A stretch of DNA of 64,000 nt from NCBI GenBank assembly GCA_902806575.1, contig CADCXD010000013.1, positions 1-64,000 of the forward strand, given 5' to 3'. Shown here piece after piece: positions 35,695 to 46,997 of this stretch. Source of the DNA: Jackrogersella multiformis. Its lineage: Eukaryota > Ascomycota > Sordariomycetes > Xylariales > Hypoxylaceae. Under the pieces are notes generated by a model. That model did no database searches and was not told where the DNA came from. It worked only from the letters and a program-made list of their open reading frames with translations. The stretch's first letter is position 1; every line of letters begins with the position of its first letter. The translations under genes were made by a program, and so were the position numbers.

Positions 35695-36855
35695 TCAAAT
35701 GTGTCCTATGATGGTCTTGGGAACATACGGCTCCTCGAGGAATTTGGCTTCCTCGGCTGTCAGCATCTTTCCCCTCGCGCCACAAGCCTCGTCTAGTCTG
35801 GCAACCTTGTTGAATCCGACGATCGGCACGGTTCCCTTGGTTCGATGCCACGCCAGATTGACCTGGCTCATCATCCAGCCCTTCTTGGTGGCTAGTTTCT
35901 CCACGCGACGGATAATCTCCTCCTCGTCGGGCGTGAGGCTCCCACCGACAGGACTAGGTGTCTTGGCACGGATCGAGTCCTCGTACCCTAAGGGCCGGAC
36001 CAGCTTGCCGCCAAAGTTGGCAGAGTACGGGAGGATGCCGACACCCGTCTCCTTGCAGAAGCGGATCATCTCACGCTCCTCCTCGCGATAGCACAGGTGG
36101 TAATAGTTCTGCATGCTAATAAACTTGGTCCAACCGTTGCACTCGGCGACAGCCTGCATGCGCGCGAACTGCGTCGCCCACATCGAGCTAGCACCAATGT
36201 AGCGCACCTTACCAGACTGGATAAGGTCGTGTAACGCCTTCATGGTCTCCTCGATGGGAGTATCTGGGTCGAAGCGGTGGATCTGAAGCAGGTCGATGTA
36301 TTCCGTTCCCAGACGCGTGAGGGAAGCTTCTACAGCGTTGAGGATCGCTCCGCGGGAAAGCCCTGTGTTATATTATGAGCCTGGTACTAAAAGTCAGATT
36401 GGCCCCTGAGAGGAGGGCCGGGGAAATAAGATTTAAGTCATGTCCCATATCTACTCACCCCCTTGGTTTACATAATCTTTGCTTGTACCGAGCACCGGCC
36501 TAAATGCAGCGGAGAATATGGAGACATCCTCCCCGACATGCAAATAGCACTTGGTCATGATAACGACCTTCTCGCGCGGGATCGAAAATTTCCGGAGTGC
36601 GTCGCCGATGACCTCTTCGCTGAGACCGTTTGAGTATGCGTTGGCCGTGTCCCAGGTATTGATACCCCTATCATAAGCGGCTTTGAGCACCTCGAGGGCC
36701 TTGTCTTCGTCCAGCACCCACGGCTGCCACCGACTCGAGCCAAGGGACATAGCTCCTAGAATGGGCGTGGATATACGAAGCCCTGAAGAGCCAACCTTAA
36801 CATAGTCGACCTTGGTGCTATCGACACTCTTCTGGACAGATGGTGGGACTTCCAT
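35695..36855 (-). CDS. Aldo/keto reductase
   Basis: NADPH-dependent reductase of aldehydes, ketones or sugars, TIM-barrel fold. Exons 36855-36459 and 36362-35695 give 354 residues. The catalytic tetrad is visible: Asp69 and Tyr74 (NTWDTANAYSNG), Lys102 (VVIMTKCY) and His161 (DLLQIHRFD). SEEVIGDALRKF and the cofactor-binding NLAWHRTKGTVPIVGFNKVARLDEAC place it with the AKR subgroup containing yeast AAD/YPR127-like and versiconal reductase-like enzymes. The physiological substrate is unknown. Confidence 0.92.
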
Positions 36856-37538
36856 GATGAAATAAGGGGGCAGCCAGTGTTAGACCGTATATCTTGAGTT
36901 GGATAAAGACAGAAATGGTTCTGGTGTTTCCTGGTGCTCCTAGAAGGTATGCTAGGTGACTCGAGAATGGCAATAGCTAATACCCAAATAGTAGAGGACG
37001 GGCTCGTCCATTATATATACGGTTTGCTCCCCTGTGATTCCTCTTAGCACTTCAAGGAGGGAAATAAGTTGATTCATACATGTTCTCCATGACTAAACCA
37101 TTCTACAGGCAGGTATGCAAGTGAAACTTTCCACGCAAATAACATGGCAGAGGCGTTAGTGTAACAGGAGATAAGATGATTCCATCTAAAACCCGTGTCT
37201 GGATGTCAACTTAGTAATTCGTTGAGCTGGTATAAATGCATATCTATATAAGCAGCTCGTGGTTTTATCTAGAATGGGTATAGTGTCAAGAGCTCGCGGG
37301 TTTTTCCGAAAAGGGCATAGATATGAGAGAGAGAGTACCTCAATACAGTCAAGGTCAGATCTACCTATAAAGAAACCACACACTCGATGTTAAAGGATCA
37401 TTTGGCAAAGGTCAATACCTAGTCATATGAGTGACCGTATACATGTGCATGTGCGTATACATATGCGTATTGCATCAAAAACCATCATAGTACTCATCTA
37501 TCACAGCCCGTAACGCCTCAACACAGCCCGTGATAGCT
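36856..37538. other. Intergenic region
   Basis: This is the promoter side of the aldo/keto reductase and the 3' flank of the alcohol dehydrogenase. It has ATGTGCATGTGCGTATACATATGCGTAT-like purine-pyrimidine alternation near 37440-37470. No gene is seen. Confidence 0.4.
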
Positions 37539-39088
37539 TCAATACCTCGTTAGTTTAGGAGATCCCGCACACGCCGGCGACGAGAACTTCGTCTCGACGA
37601 ATATCTTCTGCATACTATCCTCACGCTTCTCAAACTTGTCATACACCTTATCCATATCCTCTATATGAACACGATGGGATACCATTTGCAACGGATCGAG
37701 CTCTCCATGTTGGATCATCTTCAACAGTTCCTCCCAATATTTATGCACAGGCGCCTGACCGTTGCCGATGAGCCGGATACCTCTTTCCATGAGCGATCCG
37801 ATGTTGAAGTGGTTGGTCTAAACTTGTCAGCATGTTCAGATCATGACGACTTTAGGAAAAAAAGTCGCGAGGACTTACATAGCCAGTGTATACACCGGTA
37901 ACTCCACATCGGCCATAGTTTCGAACGCCTTCAATCATCTCGTTGATAATTTCGCTCGTATCTGTTTCCGCACCGAGACTCATTTCAAGCCAGTGCATCC
38001 AACCTTTGGCGTACTCTCCCGCAGCACACTAGACGTCCACCATCACATCAGTATACATGCCATGGCTAATTCGCTTAATAGTTACAACATAGCTTACCTC
38101 AATAGCGGCATCGGGACCCCTTCCACCACATAGGTCCTTCAATTTCGACACGACGGTAGGCTTATTAGTCACACCAAAAGAGAGCTTCTTATAATCGACC
38201 AGCTCCAGCTTGTCGGCGTGATGTGCGGGCCATTGGCTCTTGATAAAACTAAGACGCGGCTCCGTATCGACGAAGATTATCTTCGTTGCTCCGGCCTTGA
38301 TAGCAAAGATTCCAGCCATCTGGCCAATAGGGCCCGCACCAAATATGGCAACCTGGTCACCCGGGTACACGGCAGTGTCGTGAACGGCGTTATAGCTCGT
38401 GGCTAGCACGTCGCTGAGGTACAGCGCCTTCTCGTCCGGTACGCTATCAGGGATCTCGAGAAGATTGACATCACCTAGCGGCACGCGGACGTATTCGGCT
38501 TGTCCACCAGCGAACCCGCCCGTGAAGTGGGAGTAGCCGAACATGCCGGCAGTCTGGCCGCCGTACATAGCTCGCTCGGTGGTGTTCGAGTTTGTCTTCT
38601 CGCATTGCGACGACAGCTTCTGCTTGCAGAAGAAGCAGTCACCGCAGGCAATCTGGAACGATGCTACGTATCGCTTGCCCTTCCGGACCTTTTTCACTGC
38701 TGATCCTACCTCGTCGACAATTCCGCAGAATTCGTGGCCTAGAATGTCGCCTTTGCTTAGTTGTATGAGTGTGCCTGTAGAGATATCGTGTCAGCTTAAG
38801 GCATACACCGAGGGTATAGAATAAAAGCATCTTACTGTGGTATAAGTGAAGGTCACTACCGCAGATAGTGCTACCGGTAACTTTGAGTATCACATCATTC
38901 GGCTCGATTATCTTGGGCCTCTGGACGTCGCAGACCTGGACGTTTTTCTTGCCCATCCAGCACAAGGCTTTCATTGTCTCCTCTATTCCGGCATCTCCGC
39001 CGTAGTTGGCGACATCCTGCTTGGTGATAGAGCTGCCATCGTGGCCGATAACCTTCTCGATCCCGTATGCTGCTTGCGTTGTTGCCAT
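37539..39088 (-). CDS. Zinc-dependent alcohol dehydrogenase (MDR superfamily)
   Basis: NAD(P)-dependent medium-chain dehydrogenase. Exons 39088-38836, 38774-38098, 38028-37879 and 37817-37539 give 452 residues. The catalytic zinc ligands are in STICGSDLHLYH (Cys76) and GHEFCG (His98-Glu99). The structural zinc loop is CGDCFFCKQKLSSQC. The nucleotide fold is FGAGPIGQMAG with an acidic VDTEPR after it, favouring NAD. The sequence TAGMFGYSHFTGGFAGGQAEYVRVPLGDVNLL matches the glutathione-independent formaldehyde dehydrogenase-like fungal subgroup. A 39-residue N-terminal extension precedes the usual MKALCW start. The substrate is unknown. Confidence 0.92.
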
Positions 39089-39971
39089 GTTGTCAGATCT
39101 GCCTTTTTGTGTGAGTAATCGTGTTTGGGTTTACAGGTACAGGTTAGACAAAATCTCAGGAGACTATGACCTTAATATAAGGCACACGAAAGACAAATAT
39201 CGTGGCAACAACATTAAAGCATTACCACATGGCTAAATCGACTAGGGTCGGTTCGGGTACATTTAATACGTCACCTGTAAAGATCTAATATGGAGATTTT
39301 GGTAGTACTTACATCTAGCTGTTCTTGTTGGTGTATGACGTTAGAATTATATCGGAAATAATGTACTCGGGGAGGTGTCTCCTACGTCATGACTCTCTAA
39401 GACGCGAACAATTCTTTTACTAGTGCTTTATTTTATTTATTTATTTCAGAAGCGAATAAATAATTTCAATTGAATAATTCTAGTCTTGTATGAGACCAAT
39501 GACGATGTTTAATATTTGAATGTCTTAATTGGACCTCATAATGTCAGAGATTTGAGAGCTGATCAACCTTCAACTAATATATTCAGGGCTAACCAAAGTA
39601 GTTATCTTTGCCATCATGATATACCTAAGAACTGTGTAAATAATATATTACGAACCTGTAATGTGAAGGACAACATGTGTATTAAACCAACATTATTATC
39701 ACTTGCAGCAGATGATATTATTTATGCTTAATCATGTTGTTATTTTCATATACATTATCGTATGACTACAAGTTAGGTTAGGTATCTTAGATCTATATAC
39801 TCATGAAGCATTCGTCTTGGCTCATTATCGCCCATCTATTGGGCAGCTTTTCTGATTATGTAGACCGTTAATCCCGGAAAGCCTATCATCGAACCCTCTC
39901 TTCTACCCGGACTCGGAGCTTCAGCTAAAGCCATCCGGCTGAGATCATTGCACAGGGGAGTTCCGCATCAT
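39089..39971. other. Intergenic region, AT-rich in part
   Basis: About 39240-39790 is AT-rich and has no protein of any known family. It may be a decayed repeat. Confidence 0.45.
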
Positions 39972-40544
39972 CTACGCCGAAGCACCCCCGATCGACACCG
40001 CGAACCCCGCCGGGCCCGTGTACCGTTGGGAGATCGAAGCGCCGTGCTGCTCCGCCACGAGCTGCTTAGCAGGTATGTCATACACTCCGGTGTAATTAGT
40101 ATGCGAGTCCTGCGGCGTCGTAACGCTGAGCTTCAGCCCTCCGTCCACGACGTCGACGGCCCACGAGTAAGCGCCGACCTCGGCGCACCCCGTTAGGTTG
40201 ACCGGCGGGAGATAATCTGGGCCCTGAAGCATGAGGCTGCATTGCGCCGGGGACGAGTTGCCCGAGGGCGACGCGGATGTTGGGTCTGTGATGACGGCGA
40301 ATCCGTAACTGTTGTCTTTGTTAGTTCGGGTGGGTCAAATTGGGCCAAATAGGGGACAGAGGATACGGGGTATGGGTAAGACTGTAAGGGGTAGAACGGC
40401 AACGTACGTGCAGAGGACGCTGTGGGGAATGCAAGACGCCGTGAAGTTGGACACGGTGAAGGATGTTGCATATCTTGGCTTCATGACGGCGCCTAAGGCC
40501 GTGGCGGCCGCGAAGAGGGTTGCGATGATAGTGTTGGATTTCAT
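39972..40544 (-). CDS. Small secreted cysteine protein (Hrip2-like)
   Basis: Exons 40544-40408 and 40308-39972 give 157 residues. A signal peptide (SNTIIATLFAAATALGA) is followed by RYATSFTVSNFTASCIPHSVLCTYGFAVI and then cysteines at PAQCSLML and TGCAEVGAYSW. This Cys spacing and the SFTVSNFTASCIPHS opening recall the fungal secreted family containing MoHrip2, which triggers a plant hypersensitive response. That match is from memory. Two or three N-glycosylation sequons are present. It is small, extracellular and without an enzyme motif. A general apoplastic protein is the alternative. Confidence 0.72.
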
Positions 40545-41901
40545 ATTTTCTGGCGATTACGATTTTCTTCTAAGGCTTGAACTGAACTGAATCTCTTACT
40601 CGTTCTTGTTGGTTGGTCTGAACAAGTTCAAAATATTAAAATATTAGATATGGGTTAGAAATTGTAATGGGTATAACGAGAGATATTACAATGATCTATT
40701 TGGTATACTTTAATTGTCTACGCAGCGAAATCGTCAATCTTATATTGGTTTCCCTTGGTCGTTTATTTGCTAACATGACTACCTCCCGTATTCTAATAAA
40801 CTCGGCTGTGTATGATGTCTTAAAACGTGTAGTTGTCGATGGCAAATGCGACGTTGCATGGGGCTTTGCCGTCCTTTGCGTAGAGATTTTATTCTGCCGA
40901 CCCCTAACATGTAGGCGATCATCTCGTATTTCGCCTCCGAAGAGTCCCCATAGGCGCTGACCACGCAGAGGATGACGACATCCCATGAACACCACGACCT
41001 TTCATCTCATTCCGAATAAAGAGCCGGGGTTTTTATTTGTTGTTTGTTGGTTGTATGGCAGCCTAAATACGGTCGTAAATTGAGACAAGCATATAAATAC
41101 TAGCGAATTAAATCGGCTCCTATACCTAACGTACTAGTATCGATAAAATCATAGAGCTGCACCGAATTTCAGATGATACGACTTTAATGCCGAATCGGGA
41201 ATCCTGTGAGCATCTTTAGAAGTAGACTTATAATAGTTGAATCCGTATTAAGGAATCATAAATGCCAAAATAGGTTCAACCAAACGTTTGAGACGACAGG
41301 GACTTACGAACTTACCTGGTAGTAAAGTGAATACCTAGGTAGTCAGTCTCCTTGAGCTACACTATATCAATGCCCTAGTCTATATTATGCGCATTATTTA
41401 CCCTATGATCTATTTACAATCCATCCATAGTCCCCACCAATACATAGATCCTAGGAACTCGCTGTCAAATATCCATAACGGCCTTGAAACATAGTTTATT
41501 TCGGCAGGTAAATGTTTATCATATGCTGACCTTGGTATATCACTTGCAATTACATACTAAAAGTCTTCATTGTAGACATAGTTCATAAGCGAGTCTGACA
41601 ACGTGACATCTGAATCCAATTTCCCGAGATGTTTCTAGCAGCCCAAGTATCATCACACTACTATGTAGAATTCCGAACGTGTTCTATCGTAAAGTCATAT
41701 GTACAGATCATAGCTAGCCCCAACCGAAACTTAGAAACCAGATACTCTAGCTCTCGCTGTTTTTCTCCAAACGAAGCCGATGGAACCCGTTTTCCCTTCT
41801 GGTCTCCGCTAAAAGATTTATACGATACCCGGTTTACTTCTAGGTATTACAGGAGATGCATACAGTGACAAGATTCGCTATCATACAAAAAGGTGCCCAA
41901 G
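40545..41901. other. Intergenic region, no gene seen
   Basis: 1.36 kb between the Hrip2-like gene and the 3' end of the large Zn2Cys6 gene. AT-rich, with one CTAGGTA motif near 41333. ORFs are short and unrecognised. Confidence 0.45.
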
Positions 41902-44900
41902 CTAGCTCGGCTGCTTGAAGAGCCAGTCGCTGCTCGCATCGACCATGAAGTTGGTAATGTTAAATTCGTTGGCCGCGTTGCTGGTGCCATTCGTACCGTT
42001 GTTGCCGCTGGAGCCGCCGATCATGACGGCATTTTCGTTGTTGCTGTTGTTGTTGTTGTTGTTGTTGTTGTTATTGTTCGTTCCCGTGTTCTCCGAGTTT
42101 ATCTCGCTCGAATTCGGCGGCCCCGATGATGCCTCGTGACTGAATGGTAGCCGCGGGACGTTGAAGAAGTCAAAGACATCTAAGTATTCCAGCTCATTCG
42201 GCGCCGGAGTACGCGCCGGAGTCACGCTCGGTCGGCGGCTTGGTGCACCGGCTAGATGACGCGGTTGGCGACTGATTAGGAAGTCGAGATCAAACGCGGT
42301 CCTCCTCATGTCCGCGAGAATTTTCACCGAGGATGGTGTTATACGCTCTCCCGTCTGGCTTACCGCACGTTCGCTATCGCTATGCTCGTCGAGAACACGC
42401 TGGAGTAGTTGGCAGTATCTTCCCGCCACCGGCCAGTATCTACCCATGTCACGGAGCGTGTCTACCAAGAAGGCGATCTGTGGTGCTAGCTTGTGCTCGA
42501 CTGTTGAGCCGTGAACCAGTAGCAGTCGCGCAGCAACCCACAAGGTGAAAGCAAATGGGGGTCCAAGCTTGTTCAACATGCCGTTCTGTACGACGAACTC
42601 ACCCAAAGCGGCGATATTCTCCACCGCTCCTAAACAGCGCTGGCTTGCGCTATATGAAGGCGTGAATATGGGTGACCGGGTTGTCGGATATGCCGCCGAC
42701 GAATGTAGTCGAATCACAGCCGTGTGGTAAGTAGCGTGTAGCATGACCCACCCACAGTTAAGCGTTTTGCTGCCACCGGGTTGGAACAGCTTGGCCATGT
42801 TCCCGTACTCGCCGGGGAGACCAAATTTCCAGGAAGCGAGGAGATTGTCGAGCTCCTTGTATCGGAGCTGCCACTGCTCGACATCGCCTAGGGCGCCAAT
42901 ATCGACAGGGCGCTTTAGGAATTCGTGGATCTTGGAGAGCACGCCTAGGATCTCGATATAAAACGAGACGGCACCTAGATTCTCGGGTTTGTCCACGTCG
43001 TGATCTGGGAGATCCAGTGGACGATCCTGAGTGTGGAACCATCTCGTCTCGACCTTCTGGTTTTTGATCCACAGATCATCTCGACAAGGTAGCGTCCGGT
43101 CGATCTCCTTGTCGTTCAAGGCGAAGTCGAATGCCGTGGCGAGTGTCGCGTATCGATCTAGGAGGTAGATCATCCAGAAGAGCCTCCGTCTTGACTCTTC
43201 CTCGATGAAGTCCTTCGGCTCCGGCAAGACCATGGCCCGGAGAGTGTATATTGACGCATAGTTGGGTGATACGGAGAGTGAGTTGCTCTCGACGGCTAAG
43301 CCCAGCTGCACGACCGAGCGAGTAATCAAGGCCATGATATTCCAGCCCGGCGGACCGTTGCTGCTTCCGCACAAATCTAGTGCTAAGATAACTAGAGCCT
43401 GTAACGCCTTCACGGACGAGTTCTCCATGCCATAGAGCAAGACACTCTGCTTCGAGACGTCATGATAATGTCGTCTCTTTTCCTCTGTAAGCCGAGAGTC
43501 CGTCGAATACCTCAAAGTTGCAGCAACGATGGCGTGCAGTAGCACTTTATCGGTATCGTCTAAGGTAGAGGGCCCGAATAACGAGTCCAGTGTAGATTTC
43601 CTGTGTAATATAGGACACCAGGTATTGATGTGTTTAAAATACAAATCCACAAGAGCATACAGCAGGTCATAAGGAGGGAGATCCTGGTCCGCCGATATCT
43701 GAGTTTGGCCCTGAGCAACATTCATACTGGGAGACCGAACTGGTTGTTGCTGCTGAGCTTGGCTATAATACTCTTGAGCTGCAGAACTTGGTTGAAGATT
43801 AGGTCCTAGCTGGTTGGGAGGGGTGATGCCGGCCATAGGCATCTGTGGCTGGAAGCCGTCGTGCATAGAATGCATAGACGGAGTTGGCGGTGGTAGGCCG
43901 AAGTCGACGTGTTGAGATGTCGCAGAGAAGGTCGAGGGCTTCTGCAAGAACAAGGCGGTCTCGGCCTGGGGAGTCCTGATGGACTCGGTAGGCCGGAACA
44001 ACGGCGCAGGTTCACGCGGAGTGCCATGGTCGCTCGGAAGGCTCGAATTACTGTTGCGCACGCTCGGTGCGATGTTATGGTGAGCATGGTTGATAAAGGA
44101 GCTCTGTAAGATCTCGGAATGCGACCTTAGTACCTCCTCGAGCTTATCCAGCCTCTGCTCTAGCTCTCTACCGTAGCCGGCTCGTAGTCCAGGTTTCTTG
44201 CGTTCGCGATATTCGCAAAAGACCGAATTCCGCCTGCACCAACCACATGACGGCTGCCCACGATCACATTTTACCTTTATGATAGTTAGTGACTAACGAC
44301 CATACATTATAGATTAACCATCGTTATTTTTTTCAAGGATTATTAGGGGTTGGATGAGTATGTATATGAAGGGCACCAACCTTTCTCTGTTTGCATGTTT
44401 CGCAACTTTGACCGCTTAAATGTTAGTGCTTATTCTTCGATCTAGGTTGAAAGACGACATATGACGATGAGATGAGATGGGATGGGATGGGATGGGATGG
44501 AATGAGATTAGATTAGATGAGAAGGTCGGGAGCGACATTAGTCGAATGCGGAGATGAGGGATAAGAAACTGGGGTTCAGACGATGATAATCAACAACAAT
44601 TGGGGAACAGAAGAAAGATGGGAGAATAAATAAGTGACTAAGTCTATTCGGGCGACGTCTATGGTATACGATAGGCCCAAAACACCGTAAGAGCATCGTC
44701 ATGATGATACAAATTCAGCTTTGATCGGCATCTATTGAACAAATAGATAAATAGATAAAAATACGAAAGAGACAGATATGTAAGATGTAGGTAAATATGT
44801 AAGATAATATGTAAGGTAGTATGTAAGATAGATGAAGATACTTACGAGACAGAGATCGGCCTCTTGCGCTTCCCGTTGCGTATAGGACCAGAACTGTCGT

Positions 44901-45045
44901 GGTCGTCGTCCTGATCGTTCTCATCCCCGCTCTGTATTTGGTTATTACCGTCGTCGCTGTCTGGCTCTTGTTTGCTCTGCAGCGACACGTGGTTCTGCTG
45001 TCCGTTCTGAGACTGAGACTGAGACTGAGCGACCGCCTGCATCAT
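41902..45045 (-). CDS. Zn2Cys6 transcription factor with fungal_trans domain
   Basis: Exons 45045-44846, 44414-44381 and 44274-41902 give 868 residues. Exon 1 encodes a Gln/Asp/Ser-rich start ending in KRKRPISV. A 34 bp micro-exon supplies SGQSCETCKQRK, and exon 3 completes the zinc cluster with VKCDRGQPSCGWCRRNSVFCEY, so the DNA-binding domain is split across two introns. A Leu-rich linker (RELEQRLDKLEEVLRSHSEIL) can form a dimerising coiled coil. The regulatory domain runs from LVDLYFKHINTWCPILHRKS to about residue 700. Near the C-terminus is a run of 11 Asn. It is the gene next to LRA3. Regulation of rhamnose use is a possibility by position only. Confidence 0.9.
42015..42080 (-). repeat. 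Asparagine codon repeat in transcription factor
   Basis: A (GTT)n run on the plus strand encodes 11 consecutive Asn plus flanking Asn/Gly/Ser in the Zn2Cys6 regulator. It is in frame, so its length can vary by slippage without breaking the protein. Confidence 0.85.
44462..44520. repeat. GATGG/GATGA pentamer repeat in intron
   Basis: A run of GATGA/GATGG/GATTA pentamers lies in the unusually long (431 bp) first intron of the large Zn2Cys6 gene. The same intron also carries ATGTAAGATA/ATGTAAGGTA repeats near 44778-44830. Confidence 0.8.
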
Positions 45046-46997
45046 TGTCTCGGTGTCAATTGCAAACTCTATGCCTCTGCAACTCGGGGTTTGTGCGCGG
45101 CAGCATCTCGCGCGAGCTAAGTCTTTCGAACTTCGGGGTAATGTTGAGTAGAGGAGAGTACCGTGTTAGGTGAATATTGGTTGGAAAGGGGCTGTTTTTT
45201 TTTTCTTTTTTGGGGCTGACTGGTTGGGTCTGCCTCGGCTTTCGTCTCGAACCTTTTCTTTTTTATTTAGGTCTCGGGGAATTATGGATTATGGGGGAGA
45301 AAAAAAGGGTAGAAAAAAATTGATTAAAAATTGACTAAGCCAAGAATTGAAAGAGAGACCTAAAAGTTCGTAAGGTAGTACTTTAACAACCCACCATATT
45401 TGAAGCTCGTACTTTAAGACATCAAGATTCTGTAGTACCTAACTAGGTACCTAGGTAAGTAGGTAGGTATAATATTACCTGGATGTAATATTCTATTCAC
45501 CGAGATACAGCTATAGAGAAAGAGGAAGAGAAGGAGGAGTAGGTATGAAAAGCTCGGACAGATCGGTTCACCATGGCAAGCAAGCCTTCCGAAGAGGATC
45601 GGGCGGCATCACCGTTCCGATACGATACACCTTAACCCCAAATGACCTTATGTAGAAGCTAACTACCTAGGTAGGTAGTATATGGTTATATAGTAGGTAC
45701 CAGGTAGGTAAGTAGGTTTATCTCCAAGGTCATTGTTCACCGGTGATATTGAACACGGCCGGGAAAAGTGAATACTGAATACTGCGGTTGCGGTGACTTC
45801 GACTTCTCGCATCGTAACCGATTCTTCATTTCTCTAATAGCTTCTTAGGATGAATAGGTAGATCATAAAGCAGCACGGTTGCTACGGCTAGAGGAACGCT
45901 CCAGTATCATCATTTGCGGGGGAGATAGAGTCGGCGCATACCTTGGTAAGTGTACATATGTAGGCTGGTAGGCTGGAGGTAGGGTAGGAAAAGGAAATTG
46001 GTTGCCCTAGGTAGGCTGCTAGGATGTCTCGACTCTCGTGGAGGGAAAAAGTTGGGGAGAACTGGGAGAAAAGGAGGGAAAAGAACGGAAAAGGAAAAGG
46101 GGGGGGTGTGTGGAGTGGAGGAGATTCTTTGCGGAGACCAATACTAATAAAGTACCTAGGTACCTAGGTACCTATGCTGAATATGGTAGCAGCCTATGGT
46201 AGCAGTTTCGGCCGGGGAGACTTCCACCAAGGTTCCTTGGTGATCCTTGACTACCTAACCTACCTAGGTACATAGATACCTAAACTGTAGTTGCAGGGGT
46301 ATTCCCCTCCACATACGCGCTACCTACAGTAGGTACCTAGGTACCTATTAGTCCCTGGTTTAGTACCTGATTTAGTACAGTTCTATTCGGATTGGATCCG
46401 AACCTTGGAACATTGAAATCTCTTACTACCTAGGTACTTACCTAAGGCACATTAAGCTAAATCTTGCTAATTACCAGATACCCTCAAACCCAGATTCTAC
46501 ATGTAGGTATCAGTTTGATAATAACCTGCTTCAATTTGGTTTTCTCGTTCTCGTTCTTCTTACTACCTAGGTAGTTTAACCGTCCAGGTATCCTGCCTAA
46601 CTAGGTACGTGAGTAGGTAGATATCAAACATATACATATAATAGATGGCTACCTATCTATCTAGGTACCCAACGCGGAAAAACGCGACTCGGTAGAGCTA
46701 TATTACTAGGTAGGTATCATATTCGAGTCGACCACTACTACATCAGACGGACAGCTCTCCGTAGGATTCCGTTCCAATCTCGGCAGTGCTCCCGGGCTCT
46801 TTGCGTCTGTTAAACTGCCGGTTGTTTAATTCATACTTCCTTGGCCTTCCCTGCTCTCAACTGCTTCCTGCACCTACAAACTATTTCGGTATTATAGTCC
46901 TTCCAACTCAAACTGCCACCCTTTAGGCACCTGTAGTTATGTTCTTATATACTTCGGTCAGGTGATCCACGAGACTAGTATTCTTCTCAATACCTAC
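45046..46997. promoter_or_regulatory. Intergenic region dense in CTAGGTA palindromes
   Basis: 1.95 kb between the Zn2Cys6 start and the LRA3 stop codon; it must contain the regulator's promoter. It holds at least ten CTAGGTA/TACCTAGGTA clusters (45436-45470, 45664-45710, 46008, 46153-46176, 46254-46283, 46320-46350, 46425-46445, 46560 and 46655). It also has a purine-rich AGGAAAAG tract near 46040-46110. No gene is seen. Confidence 0.5.
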
